A stretch of 64,000 nucleotides of DNA from Piezodorus guildinii (taxonomy: Eukaryota > Arthropoda > Insecta > Hemiptera > Pentatomidae), in assembly GCA_023052935.1 (NCBI GenBank), contig CM041297.1:5694280-5758279 (forward strand). Reading direction: 5' to 3'. This document shows positions 44,441-54,840 of this stretch, piece by piece. Below the pieces are notes generated by a model. It saw only the letters and a list, made by a program, of their open reading frames with translations. It searched no databases and was not told the origin of the DNA. The translations under genes were made by a program, and so were the position numbers. The number at the start of each line of letters is the position of its first letter. The stretch's first letter is position 1.

Positions 44441-45130
44441 TTAAACTTGCAATGTAAAAGTTCAGAAAGATTTTCTTTACTTACTTAAGCTTCCAATTCA
44501 GCTTGAACCTCCTGCAATTTGTCATTTATTTCCTTTAACCTACCATAATAGTAAGTCGTTAGCTCAATAGATAGTGGTGATTCTTGTAATAACTTCTCCA
44601 GCGTTGTAAGGTGAATTTTACAAACTGCACGTTTTGATTTAAATCTATCCTATATCTGCTAATATTATATATATTATATCTGCATACATTATATCTGATA
44701 AACGCTATTTAATAATTACACACTTAGAAACCATATATTATCACTCTTTTATATATTCGAACAGCTGTTTAATTAATATCTAATATTTTACAATTAAACA
44801 TATGTTTTATTTAATATATAATAGTATAGAGATACATATTCAAATAATTAGAAAATAACTAAATCGACTCTAACACAACTTCAAAGCCATCTAACTGATT
44901 ATATTCTATAATCAAGTTGGCAGTCACCATTCAATTTCTATAGCAATAATCTTGTACTATAATCTAGAAAAAAATAATAAGAATTATCCATACAATACAA
45001 AAATAACTAATTTATTTTATTTTTTTGTTGTAGGTAAGTTATGACTGAAGAACTCTTCCATTTCTCCATGTTCAGTATGTAAATTTTCATTATTTTATTT
45101 TTAAGTTGTTTTGATTCTCATCATTTTGAG
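44441..45130. other. No recognised feature
   Basis: AT-rich. ACGCTATTTAATAATTACAC near 44701 resembles ATGCTATTAAATAATCACAC near 43320, hinting at a dispersed short repeat. Confidence 0.3.
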
Positions 45131-45330
45131 GAAAATGCATTTCAAGACCGATTTTCATTAAATTGTGCTAAACTTACCATACACACAGACCAATTTGCGG
45201 AACTTGGTCATTTGTACTTAAAGTACCCTAAAACCAGTATTTTCGGCGAAAACCAAAAAATTGAAAATTTTCTTAATCCCTATATTTCCCATAACTATAT
45301 ATTTCATATATATCTAAGTGATAGTAAAAA
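45131..45330 (+). repeat. Family H right-end fragment (old)
   Basis: Diverged plus-oriented right end: CACACAGACCAATTTGCGGA, TTTTCGGCGAAAACC and a terminal ATATATCTAAGTGATAGTAA. Confidence 0.6.
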
Positions 45331-45374
45331 TATATAATAAATCAGTTCGCAGATTTAAAATGACTAAAATATTA

Positions 45375-46105
45375 TCGGGTTGTTTCACATGAAATGTCCG
45401 TTTTTATAGTTTCTGAAATTCATAAAGGATTTTACAGGTTTCTGTTGTTTTCTTCCGAATATTTACATATTTAAAGTAAACAGTTGCTAATCCTCTACCT
45501 TTGTATTAAAAACATTCCCAATCAATTACCCACTTTTTAGTATACCCCGAGGAAGACCTCCATCCGTAATAGACAGCGATGTCCTCAAACATACAGTAGA
45601 AGGAAACCCCTACTAAACAGTTAAAGGACTCTCAGCACAACTAAATGCAAGTGCATCTACCGTTTCCAGACATTTAAAGTGTATTGGGAAAGTAAAAAAG
45701 CTCGATACATAGGTACCTCATGATCTCACTGAGCGGCAACAAGACCCCATGTTTCAAAACATACCGTACAAAAATTGAACGAACTGGGCTACGAAGTTCT
45801 TCCACACCCAGCATAGTCTCCCGACTTGTCTCCAACAGATTACCACCTGTTCAGAAATTTAGACAACTTCGTCAAAGGAAAACTTTTTGGAAATGATGAT
45901 CAAGTGAAAAGTGCGTTTTCAGATTTTGTTTCACTTCAAAGCACAGTGTTTTTCAGTTCAGGGGAATAAAAAAGTTGGTGTCACGTTGGGAAAAATGTGT
46001 AGAAAAAAAGGTAAATACTTCGAATAAAATTATTTTGTTTTCATATCGTATTTTTAATAAAAATCCTTTACCTTGAAAACGGACATTTCATGTGACACAA
46101 CCCAA
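45375..46105 (+). mobile_element. Internally deleted mariner (mariner B), copy 1
   Basis: About 28-bp inverted repeats (left GGGTTGTTTCACATGAAATG, right its inverse with one mismatch) with TA at 45373-45374 and 46106-46107. The 731-bp length implies a large internal deletion. On the plus strand the transposase C-terminus is readable (ELGYEVLPHP, stop, SPDLSPTDYHLF near 45780-45855), with a stop codon in the catalytic region. Confidence 0.88.
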
Positions 46106-46448
46106 TATATATATATATATATACATTGCTAACCCAGAGCTATTCTGAAAGCAGATGCGAGATTCAAACCGTTGAAGCTCTTTAAACGATGATTCAGCTG
46201 TTACAACAATATTAGCGGGAATCCCAATTCTATGCAATGTGCCCAGGTCCCACGGACTGCCTCTTCGTAAGGTCATCATTGAACACACGCGTGCTGTTCC
46301 TGCCTCAGGGTCACAGTTAGTACACCGGATCTAGATACTGAGAATTGTATTCTAACACTCCGTATCCTAAATCCTTGAGTAATTCCCATTTCGTCATAAC
46401 TCAATTATTAAGGTCTCTTAGTTATTTATATTAAATTATAGAGAGGGG

Positions 46449-46645
46449 GGGGGGTCACCCATAGCGTAGTGGCTAGCATAACAGCTTTCTATGCCAAAAG
46501 GTCGTGGGTTCAAACCCGCAGGTGGTCCTAGGATTTTGTTAATGGCAGTAAAAAATCCTTAGTTATGCCGTCCTTCGGAGGGGACGTTAAAAGGTGGTCC
46601 CGAGCGATTAGCCATAGTAGCATTAAGTGACGTTAAATAACTAAA
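46449..46645 (+). mobile_element. SINE S1 with internal deletion
   Basis: Complete head (CATAGCGTAGTGGCTAGC, GTGGGTTCAAACCCG) and complete 3' end (GACGTTAAATAAC), but about 80 bp between GGTGGTCCCGAGC and GATTAGCC are missing. A G-run (10 nt) precedes the head. Confidence 0.85.
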
Positions 46646-46649
46646 CAAT

Positions 46650-46803
46650 AATTTTTATTGTCATATTATTTAATCTAAAACATATGTTTCTCAAGAACTA
46701 AATAAAATTCTCTAAAATTTGTTCAACTTTTAATTTAACAGCTCTTATATTGGTTTTAACAGTGGAGGTAAGGAAATGCCATTTGTTCCGTGCACCAGAT
46801 TTT
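46650..46803 (-). repeat. Family H left-end fragment
   Basis: Minus-oriented outer 150 bp of the left end, finishing GAGGTAAGGAAATGCCATTT .. GTGCACCAGA. Confidence 0.6.
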
Positions 46804-47994
46804 TTCTTTTACAAATCGACATCAGCTTGGGTTCAATTAATGTTGAATTTTTCTTTTAGTGTGTTGTTTATTTTTTTCTCAAGGTCTGAAGATATTGAAG
46901 GTCTAAAATTCTATATTTCAACTTTAATATATATATTTTTTTTTATGATATGTAAAGTGATCGATATGTGCTTATCATTGATAACACGTTATCACTCAAT
47001 CGATTTCCTGATATGGTAATAACTGATAAGCATTGCCTTGCAGTAATTTGAATTACGTCCTTATAGCGTCTTGTACTTTGATCCCAGTAATTTATTACTG
47101 TAAAATAAATAATATTTAAAAAAAAATAAACAGATAAATTACAATGAGTTATTGTTTTTTTTTTTTTGTTTTTTTTTGTTATACACGAAACTCTACTTTC
47201 AAAAAAACATTAATAAAAAAAAAAAAAATTAAATTTAGATTGAGACAAAAAATTCCAAAATGTACTAAACCTCATTTATATTTTAGCATATTTTTATTAT
47301 GGTCGTTCAGTTCTGTTGAAATTTGTCATCACATTTTGTCTAAAAAAAGTTTGAAAACAGCGTTTAAAGGAATTGCATTTTTTTCTATATTTACTAATTA
47401 ATTAATATCATAATAACTGAAAATCATGGCTTAAATTATGTATTCCACTGGATTTCGTAATTTATTTTTAACTGTTTTGGAATCCAAAAGAAAGTCCTTG
47501 GCTCGAAAAAAATAAAATAAAATCGACTTCTTGTCTAAAAACCTGTTCTTAGTTTGTATTTCTGTTTATTTTATTTTCTTTAGATGTGTCTTAACATTTG
47601 GTTATTTATTAGGTATTTAGACGTCCAAAACTAAAAGAATCTAAACCTGAAAATTTTGATGGAAAAACAATTTTTTTTTTCACTTCCACCTTGAAAAGAA
47701 GATATATTTGAACTGAAATCAATTAACGAAAAATGCAAAATAAGATGTTCTCGTTCATTGTTTATTTTGTCTATTTTACACTCGTTAAACTGATTTGAAC
47801 GTTTTTTATGTTTTGAAAACAATTTTTTCTTTCTTTTAAATTGTTTAAAAGACTATCTTCTTTGCATTTGTTTACTAATGAGTGTTAAATATTTGCTTGT
47901 TTTACAATAAAACTACAATACTTAACCTATAATTTACTAACACAATATTTACCTATAATTGTTATTGTATTAGTTTAATACAAAGTAGGAGAGA
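46804..47994. other. No recognised feature
   Basis: Very AT-rich. Open frames at 46750-47019, 47144-47401 (+) and 47822-47631 (-) are low-complexity (F/K/I-rich) and have no recognisable family. Confidence 0.35.
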
Positions 47995-49070
47995 TACCGC
48001 CCCCTGTCATAAGCCTGTTCCAATAAGAAATTCCATCGAGATCTCCCCCAAGAATTTAACTTTGGATTTTGTACTAGTCAGCGCCATTTTTATCATATTT
48101 CTAGTCTTCAGATCTACTCTAAATCCTTCAAAGATGTGTAGAGTTTCCCTATCGATTGAGTCATAAGCTTTTTTGAAGTCCACGAAACTTATGAATGATT
48201 TTACTTTCACTTATTGACCAACCCGCAAAAAAAGTCTCTGTGTGTGCGTGTGGTAAATTTCTTAAACGAGAAGTCCAATGGAACTAAATTTCATATTTGA
48301 TACGAGATGTTACAGAAACATTTTTTTATTAAAATCAGCTAACCAGAAGAACCACTTTATACCATCCATATGGCACCTTTTTACGATTTTCTCTAAAAAG
48401 GCTTTAAAGATTTTGATTAAACTCGCTATATCGATGTAAAATTTGATAAGCTTTAATATGATGTAGGTTTTATTCTGTTTGAAACTGTCTACCAGGGCTT
48501 AAATGCTGGTATTTTAAATTTTCTTCCTGTAAAGTACCTTTAATTTTGTAGATTCCTAAAAAATAGGTCCATCATATTATTAGCATTGATAAATAACGGC
48601 TAAAAATGCATTTGATAAACAAGTAAAGGAGAAAAGTGCAAACATATTTTTTTATAAAATTTTTTGTTTCTGAACTCAAGAATAGTAACAGGAAGGTATA
48701 ATATACCGTTGGATAGCTAAAGATTTAAAAAAAATATTATTTTATGTATAGAATTGTAAAATTAATGGAGAGTGATGAAAAATCTATAAAACTAACTGAT
48801 TCTTCTAGATAAAAATATAATAGATTATTTAATAAAACACACTTTTCTATTGAAATTTAATTTGATTAATTCTTTGACGATATATTTTTCTCTAAATGTA
48901 TTTAAAAATTCTTAAATTGATTTTAACAAGAGAGGTAAGTGAAAGTCGTGTGTTACCCGTACCAGATGTTTTTGTTTTTTAACGCTCTTAGTCTTAGGAT
49001 CAGTTTGAGGGTTAGAACCTGGTCTATGCAAGACCTTCCTTTTCTAAATCCTCCCTGATATTTTATTTTA
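47995..49070 (-). pseudogene. RTE-like LINE RT fragment split by family H
   Basis: 49070-48966 encodes the GFRKGRSCIDQ-like motif region (QGGF.KGRS..DQVLTLKLI, frame broken). 48198-47995 continues with FISFVDFKKAYDSIDRETL, the RT motif with the first catalytic Asp, and a following helix. A family H element (48199-48965) lies exactly between the two RT motifs, so it inserted in the LINE coding sequence. The remainder of the LINE is absent. Confidence 0.75.
48199..48965 (-). mobile_element. Family H copy 14 inside a LINE RT
   Basis: Minus-oriented copy from TTTACTTTCACTTATTGACC to GTGTTACCCGTACCAGA. Some of the right-end palindrome is lost. The flanking LINE coding sequence gives an estimate of the empty site. 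Confidence 0.75.
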
Positions 49071-49196
49071 TTTTACATCATCCACCAACAGGCCTAGGCC
49101 CAATTACAGGTGGTAAATCATACAAAAAAAAAAAATACATTACAATACAATGATTGAAATAATAATAATAATTGAAATTCAAACTAAATAGTAATG

Positions 49197-49500
49197 AGTC
49201 ACGCCACCATGAGGCCATAGTGCACCTGCAGATAACACCATATTCCTTGAATCTTATTCAGCAGTCCTATTAACCTTTATATACCCTGTCCCTTCTCCCA
49301 GGACACACACTCTCAGACTCTCACTCACACTCGCACTCTCTTCAAGTCCTCGCAGTAATTACGGTACGTCAGACCTAGTATAGCCATATTGTTATTATCA
49401 AGATTGTCATTATTGTCTTTTAAAGTGTTATTATCGATATTTTGTAACTTTTGAATAAATAAAATATTTTTTTTACAATAACGAGTACGAACACCAAAAT
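49197..49500 (+). repeat. 5' LTR (304 bp)
   Basis: Starts AGTCACGCCACCATGAGG and ends GTACGAACACCAAAAT. It contains a TATA box, TATATA (49278-49283), and an AATAAA polyadenylation signal (49454-49459). The same length and, by eye, the same sequence as 56403-56706. Confidence 0.97.
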
Positions 49501-49518
49501 TGGCGCCAAAACAGGGAC
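49501..49518 (+). promoter_or_regulatory. Primer binding site for tRNA-Lys
   Basis: TGGCGCCAAAACAGGGAC directly follows the 5' LTR. It matches 16 of 18 bases of the well-known tRNA-Lys(UUU)-type primer site (differences at positions 8 and 9). Its complement ends in CCA, as a tRNA 3' end must. Confidence 0.9.
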
Positions 49519-49861
49519 TGCATATTTTTATCGCAGTTTTAAGAACCGAGTTTCCGCAGATCCGAACTTTTTCCGCAAATCCAGAATTAGGACTACCGCC
49601 TAGGATTCCTCACCTGTGAAGACTCAAGATTTTGGCTTACCTACCGAGGACTACCAACTTCGAGATCTTCAGATTCTGGACGAGTTCACTCACCCCGAGC
49701 ATCTCGCAACGCAGGCAAAGTCTCTTATCTGCACTCAACCTTGGCCGGACTTCACTGTCGTCAGGTATCCAGCTCAAGGACAGATCTTCACACCCCGTCG
49801 AAGATTATTTTGACAGCGTACTCAATTTTTGTAAGTTAATTTCCTTTACTATTGTAATTTT
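49519..49861 (+). other. 5' leader of the LTR element
   Basis: Untranslated leader between primer site and gag. Two overlapping small frames (49616-49813, 49632-49880) have no recognisable product. The RNA packaging signal, and a splice donor if env is made from a spliced mRNA, would be expected here or just inside gag; none could be pinned down. Confidence 0.6.
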
Positions 49862-50992
49862 ATGTCTGATGATTATTTAAATTCTTTAATCCTGCGAGTA
49901 AATAATTTAACATTAACTACAAATATGGCAAGCTTTCAAATTAAATCGGCAGACTACGATCATATCCCTAATTTTAATGGAAATCCACACAATCTGTTAA
50001 AATTCGTGACAGTTTGTAGACAAGTTTACCAAATCGTGTGTAAACCGGACAACTCGTTTAAGGAACTAAACGAACAAAGATTATTAAGTAAACTTTTAGC
50101 AAAACTTACGGATGAAGCTGATTATATAAATACAACGTGCGAATTTAGTCGTGTTGAAGAATTACTAAATTATCTCGAAAGAACCTTCAGAGACAGCCGC
50201 TCAATTGAACAATTATCGCATGAATTATTTAATAACAAAATACATCATAAGGAACACCCTCTTGATTTCCTTCAAAGAATTGATAAGATCCGCACTTTAA
50301 TAATTTCTAAACATCGGATAGAAAACACACCAAATAGAGAAACAATTATTAGCGCATTAGAGAAAAGTATTCTTTATTTTTTTTACACTAACATGCCCCT
50401 TCACATAAGAACATATCTTATGACTAAAGCAGAAAAGTTAAGAACATTAGATGATTTGAGAAATTTAATTCAGAATGAGAACCATCTACTCTTCGATGAC
50501 CTCATAAATTCGGGAAATATGAGAAGACCCGGAGAACATGATTACAAAAGAGGCTTCGACCATAAGAAAAAGTTCGATAAAAAACATCACAAACGATTTA
50601 ATAATTGGCAAAATCCCAATAACCCGTATAACCCACATAATCAAAGACAAGAGCATCAATATCGACAACAAGAACCTCCACAAGACTACCGGCAGAATAA
50701 TAATAATAATAATTATTACCAACAATGGCCCCGTCAAGAACAACAAAGGTATTTCAACGGTTCAGGTCGATACCGGAATCAAAATTATAATAATAATAAG
50801 AAAGATGAAAATCCAACTGTATCCATGAGAACAGTTAGCGCATTCGGGAATAAACCGAAACAGCCTAATTTCCAAATTCAGCAAGAAGACCCGAAAGACC
50901 AAGAAATCAGAGAATTAAGAGAGAAATTAGAAAAATTAGATCCAAATAATTCTTTTTTAGAGAAAGGCCCGCCAGACAATCAAAACACATAA
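49862..50992 (+). CDS. gag: Gag polyprotein
   Basis: 376 codons. It begins at the ATG of 49862, with a second in-frame Met at residue 22. The first about 215 residues are a helical capsid-like region (for example LLKFVTVCRQVYQIV near residue 45 and HPLDFLQRIDKIR near 138). From about residue 220 the protein is basic and very rich in Asn, Gln, Arg and Tyr, then ends with a charged, probably coiled segment (QEIRELREKLEKL). There is no CCHC zinc knuckle, as in most errantivirus Gags, where the basic tail binds RNA instead. It lies directly after the leader and overlaps the protease frame at a probable -1 frameshift site near codons 364-366. Confidence 0.9.
   Translation: MSDDYLNSLILRVNNLTLTTNMASFQIKSADYDHIPNFNGNPHNLLKFVTVCRQVYQIVCKPDNSFKELNEQRLLSKLLAKLTDEADYINTTCEFSRVEELLNYLERTFRDSRSIEQLSHELFNNKIHHKEHPLDFLQRIDKIRTLIISKHRIENTPNRETIISALEKSILYFFYTNMPLHIRTYLMTKAEKLRTLDDLRNLIQNENHLLFDDLINSGNMRRPGEHDYKRGFDHKKKFDKKHHKRFNNWQNPNNPYNPHNQRQEHQYRQQEPPQDYRQNNNNNNYYQQWPRQEQQRYFNGSGRYRNQNYNNNKKDENPTVSMRTVSAFGNKPKQPNFQIQQEDPKDQEIRELREKLEKLDPNNSFLEKGPPDNQNT
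50953..50959 (+). promoter_or_regulatory. Probable -1 ribosomal frameshift site
   Basis: T TTT TTA lies in the gag frame (codons TCT TTT TTA) 11 codons before the gag stop, and is a canonical X XXY YYZ heptamer. The protease/pol frame is exactly -1 and becomes open just upstream (after the stop at 50947-50949). A shift here would join Gag to protease. No downstream pseudoknot was modelled. Confidence 0.75.
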
Positions 50993-51597
50993 AAGAAGAG
51001 AATAAAAGCCAACTGCCTTATGTTAAAGACCACGCGAATCGTAAATGGCTTATTGATACCGGATCTTGGAAGAATTATATAAGACCAGACATTGTACCAC
51101 CAGATGTTGAAAGAGAAAAAGAAAATTTTACAATAAAAACAGCAACCGGAGAAGAACTTGGCACGGAATCTATTTCAGTTTATTGCAGAAATAATTTTCT
51201 TAAAAACCCCGAAAAAATAAAATTTTATCTATTTAATTTCAGTCCCAATTACGAAATACTACTAGGAAATGAGACAATGAGGGAAATGAAATTTAATATC
51301 GATTTCGAAGCCAACAAAATAAAAACTCGCTATACAGAGTTTGATTTTATTATGGAAGACGAAGTTTTAAAGTTAGTTTTGAAAGAAGGCGAAAATCAGA
51401 TAAAAGTAGAACAAAATAAAAATCTATATTTTATTGACTATGAAGATGATAAGATTAAAATTAAACCTGGCATCTATGATCAAAATATAATAATCGACAG
51501 TAAAGTTAACGAAACCATATATTTACCTTTATACTATTTGCAAAAAGAAGAAGTAGAATTAACAGATTCTAATAAAAAAGGAAACCATGAAATATGA
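50959..51597 (+). CDS. pol: Pol: aspartic protease region
   Basis: The -1 frame after the slip site runs to the stop at 51595-51597. The catalytic box WLIDTGS is at 51046-51066 (catalytic Asp codon 51055-51057), and a second retropepsin landmark, YEILLGNE, is near 51250-51273. It has no own ATG at the domain start and is therefore expected as a Gag-Pol fusion. A poorly conserved connector to RT follows. The RT frame begins at 51587, overlapping by 11 bases and shifted by one base, so translation through to RT needs either a second recoding event or reinitiation, or the frame change is a lesion (an A6 run lies at 51571-51580). Confidence 0.82.
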   Translation, partial: RERPARQSKHIKEENKSQLPYVKDHANRKWLIDTGSWKNYIRPDIVPPDVEREKENFTIKTATGEELGTESISVYCRNNFLKNPEKIKFYLFNFSPNYEILLGNETMREMKFNIDFEANKIKTRYTEFDFIMEDEVLKLVLKEGENQIKVEQNKNLYFIDYEDDKIKIKPGIYDQNIIIDSKVNETIYLPLYYLQKEEVELTDSNKKGNHEI

Positions 51598-53698
51598 ACA
51601 AATCCCCCAACTAATCAGAACCGACCATATACCTCCTCAAGAAAAATCAAATTTAATTAAATTATTATCGAAATATCCATCAGTATTTAAGACTGAAAAT
51701 GATCCCCTTTCAGCCACTGATTTATTGGAGCATAAGATTAAAACAAAAACCGAAGACCCGATATATTCGAAAAATTACAGATATCCCCACCAATTCAAAG
51801 AAAATATTAAGGAAGAAATTAAAAAGATGTTAGAATCCAAAATAATAAGACCCAGCAATTCCCCTTACAATTCTCCCGTTTGGATTGTCCCGAAAAAGCC
51901 AGACGCATCAGGAAAAAGAAAAATACGAATGGTGATTGATTACAGGAAATTAAATCGAGAAACAACCCCGGATAAATTCCCCATTCCTAATATTGAAGAC
52001 CTTTTAGGCAAATTAGGAAAAGCGACGATATTTACAGCAATGGACCTTTGCTCAGGCTTCCATCAAATAAAAGTCGAAGAAAGTTCTATCCCAAAAACAG
52101 CATTTTCTACAGATCAAGGCCACTTTGAATTCCTTCGCATGCCATTTGGACTCAGTAATGCCCCAGCAAATTTTCAAAGAGCCATGAATATCATTTTTTC
52201 AGATTCTATTAACGTTTTAGTCTATATGGACGATATTATAATTTTTTCTGAAAATTACAAAGATCATTGGAAACATTTAGAAGAAACTCTTAAAAAGTTA
52301 GAAAAACATAACTTAAAGATTCAGCTCGATAAGACAGAATTTTGCAAGAAAGAATTGTTATTCCTCGGACATATTATCAGCGAACGCGGCATAGAACCTA
52401 ATCCAGAAAAGATAAAAGCAGTAAAAGATTTTAAACTCCCTAAAAATGAAAAAGAAATTAAAAGCTTTTTAGGATTAACTGGTTTCTATAGGAAAATGAT
52501 ACCAAATTACGCAAAGATAGCTTCCCCATTAACGAGATGTCTTCGAAAAGATCAAAAAGAAATCAAACCAGAGTTATATGAAAACGCTTTTGAGAAATTG
52601 AAACAACTTGTATGTAGTAGCCCCATTTTGCAAATTCCAGATTTCAATCAGGACTTTTTCTTAACAACTAACGCAAGTAATTTCGCCATTGGTGCAGTAT
52701 TAGCACAGAAGAAAGATGGAAAAGAACTCCCTGTATGTTTTGCATCCAGAACACTTAATAAAGCAGAACAAAATTACTCAACAACGGAAAAGGAATGTTT
52801 AGCCATTATTTGGGCTTGCAATCATTTTCGACCCTACTTATACGGTAGAAAATTTTTCATATATTCAGATCACAAACCTTTAGAATATTTAAGAACGTGT
52901 AAAACACAGAACGCCAGATTAATTAGATGGAAATTATTGTTAGAAGATTTCGAATATGACATAAAATACATTGAAGGAAAGGCTAATAAAGTCGCCGATC
53001 ATTTATCCCGTTACCCTATTGAAGAAAGGAAATTAAAAGAACCAGAATTTGATATTTTTCATACAGAAAATTCTCCTAATAACTATTCACAAGAAATCGT
53101 AGATTTATTACAAGAAATGGGAATAGAAGAAACCCAAGAAGAAGCTAACAATGAAAACTTAGAAGGAATTAATAATGATGAAAACATAGAAGAAAATAAT
53201 AATGGTGAACACCAAGAAATAATTCAAGATGATATATCTTCTTTAGCAACGCAGCACTCCACAGAATCCTCCGATAACAGAATCTTAATAGTTGATGATA
53301 AATCTAGACCAGTAAATGTTGAGAAAAATCAAATAATAATAAAAAAGGGACACGCGAAAATTCAACGCGAAACAATATTCAATAATAAGCAAAGAACAAC
53401 AATTGAATTTACTTGGCCTTATCATGAAAAAGATTTTGAAATAGAAGAAAAACTTTTAGAAATCTTAAGACCAAATATAACTTACGGCATATACTGCTCA
53501 CCCATATCAGATTCTATAGAAAGTGAAAATAATTGGTATAATGCATTATTTAATAAAGTTGCATCACTCATTAGAGAAAAATTTCCCACAAATAGAATTA
53601 AAAGATATTATAAACTATTGCCAGATGTAAAGAACACGGAAGACCAAAATTACTTATCCTTGATTATCATATCGCCAAGACATGCCACAGAGGTATAA
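51587..53698 (+). CDS. pol: Pol: reverse transcriptase and RNase H
   Basis: 703 codons. RT motifs run in order: SPYNSPVWIVPKKP (about residue 93), MVIDYRKLN, FTAMDLCSGFHQI with the first catalytic Asp (about 145), FLRMPFGLSNAP, and the active-site YMDD at residues 213-216. Then come FLGHIIS and SFLGLTGFYRKMI. RNase H follows: NASNFAIGAVLAQ (from residue 362), TTEKECLAIIWA and YSDHKPLEYL. The first RNase H catalytic Asp is Asn here (codon 52670-52672), while the Glu and second Asp remain. An acidic, Asn-rich linker leads to a stop at 53696-53698, where the frame leaves that of integrase by one base. Confidence 0.92.
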   Translation: MKYEQIPQLIRTDHIPPQEKSNLIKLLSKYPSVFKTENDPLSATDLLEHKIKTKTEDPIYSKNYRYPHQFKENIKEEIKKMLESKIIRPSNSPYNSPVWIVPKKPDASGKRKIRMVIDYRKLNRETTPDKFPIPNIEDLLGKLGKATIFTAMDLCSGFHQIKVEESSIPKTAFSTDQGHFEFLRMPFGLSNAPANFQRAMNIIFSDSINVLVYMDDIIIFSENYKDHWKHLEETLKKLEKHNLKIQLDKTEFCKKELLFLGHIISERGIEPNPEKIKAVKDFKLPKNEKEIKSFLGLTGFYRKMIPNYAKIASPLTRCLRKDQKEIKPELYENAFEKLKQLVCSSPILQIPDFNQDFFLTTNASNFAIGAVLAQKKDGKELPVCFASRTLNKAEQNYSTTEKECLAIIWACNHFRPYLYGRKFFIYSDHKPLEYLRTCKTQNARLIRWKLLLEDFEYDIKYIEGKANKVADHLSRYPIEERKLKEPEFDIFHTENSPNNYSQEIVDLLQEMGIEETQEEANNENLEGINNDENIEENNNGEHQEIIQDDISSLATQHSTESSDNRILIVDDKSRPVNVEKNQIIIKKGHAKIQRETIFNNKQRTTIEFTWPYHEKDFEIEEKLLEILRPNITYGIYCSPISDSIESENNWYNALFNKVASLIREKFPTNRIKRYYKLLPDVKNTEDQNYLSLIIISPRHATEV

Positions 53699-54840
53699 AT
53701 GAAACATATTTAGTTTTGAAAACCAAATTTTATTGGCCCAATATGAAAGATCATATCACAGAAATTATAAACAAATGTGACACATGTGGAAAAGGCAAAT
53801 ACGATAGAAGACCTATAAAACAAAAATTTAAAATTACTCCCACACCTGAGAAACCCTTTACAGATTTAATGATTGATACCTTACACATGAGTAATTATTA
53901 CATTTATTTAATAGTAGATACTTTTTCCAAAAGAATATTTTCTTATTACGCAACGAGTTATAATGCCATAGAAAGCATGAAAGTATTGAAAAAATATTTA
54001 GCATATTTTCCAAAACCCCAAAAAATATCATGTGACAACGGAAGAGAATTCGACAATAACTTGTTTAAAGATTTTCTAAACTACTTAAATATTGAATTAC
54101 ATTATACTACCCCCAATCACCCTAACTCTCTTGGATTGCTTAATCGAGCAAGCTCTTCGTTATTAGAAATTTTAAGACTTATAAACATAGAAAACAAAGA
54201 TGATAAAGAGGAAGATAAGTTAGAGCAAGCAACGACAGCATATAATAATTCCCTTAATCAAGATCTTAAAATGACCCCTAACGAAATAACTTTCGGTATC
54301 ACTAATGAAACTTATAATGAATCCCCGGAAGTAAAAGAATATCTTGTTCATGAGTACCATCGGAAAATGAAGCAGCTTTTCGAAATAACTAAGAAAGGTA
54401 TAGAACAAAATAAAGAGAGAAAAATAGGCAAGTTAAATAAAAAAAGAGAAGACATAGAAATCCCGGAAGATGTGTATATAAAGAGACAACAGAAAAAGAA
54501 AATAGATCCTAAATACGAAAAAGGAAAGTATGTTGATAAAAGATTTCAAAATAGAAATAAAGGTAGAAAGAAAAAACTCCACCCTGATCAAGTCAAACGA
54601 CCGAAAAAAGTCACTAAGAAAAAGAAATCAAATAATAATAATAATAAACCTAGTACAAGTCAAAAAAACCCAGAAATAACTGATGAAGATATTGAGAATG
54701 TCATAAAAGAAATAGAAACGTCTAATGTTACAGGAGTCAGCCAAAATGACTTTGAGTTCGACGACGAATTGTTTCAAGTATCTTCTGATCGCAGCGTTTA
54801 CGGTTCAGATACAGACCCTGCTAATACAAGATTTATCTGA
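53686..54840 (+). CDS. pol: Pol: integrase
   Basis: The frame is open upstream of any ATG. The RGINETYL..KFYWPNM segment and CDTC (about 53780) form the second half of the HHCC zinc finger. The core has IDTL (Asp codon 53875-53877) and SCDNGREF (Asp 54034-54036). Exactly 35 residues further, where DD35E integrases carry Glu, it has Asn (codon 54142-54144, in GLLNRASSS). The C-terminal part is Lys-rich and then acidic, an ordinary gypsy-type tail without a clear chromodomain. The zinc finger and the missing Glu, together with the one-base offset from the RT frame, suggest a defective enzyme. The 3' end overlaps env by about 116 bases. Confidence 0.88.
   Translation, partial: HRGINETYLVLKTKFYWPNMKDHITEIINKCDTCGKGKYDRRPIKQKFKITPTPEKPFTDLMIDTLHMSNYYIYLIVDTFSKRIFSYYATSYNAIESMKVLKKYLAYFPKPQKISCDNGREFDNNLFKDFLNYLNIELHYTTPNHPNSLGLLNRASSSLLEILRLINIENKDDKEEDKLEQATTAYNNSLNQDLKMTPNEITFGITNETYNESPEVKEYLVHEYHRKMKQLFEITKKGIEQNKERKIGKLNKKREDIEIPEDVYIKRQQKKKIDPKYEKGKYVDKRFQNRNKGRKKKLHPDQVKRPKKVTKKKKSNNNNNKPSTSQKNPEITDEDIENVIKEIETSNVTGVSQNDFEFDDELFQVSSDRSVYGSDTDPANTRFI

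Noticed and set aside
47144..47401. Open frame rich in Phe and Lys
   Set aside because: Produced by T and A homopolymers; no family motif and no repeat partner.
49616..49880. Small leader frames of the provirus
   Set aside because: They overlap each other, have no motif, and lie in the normal untranslated leader.
54220..54408. Minus-strand 62-codon frame in the integrase region
   Set aside because: Shadow of the integrase frame.
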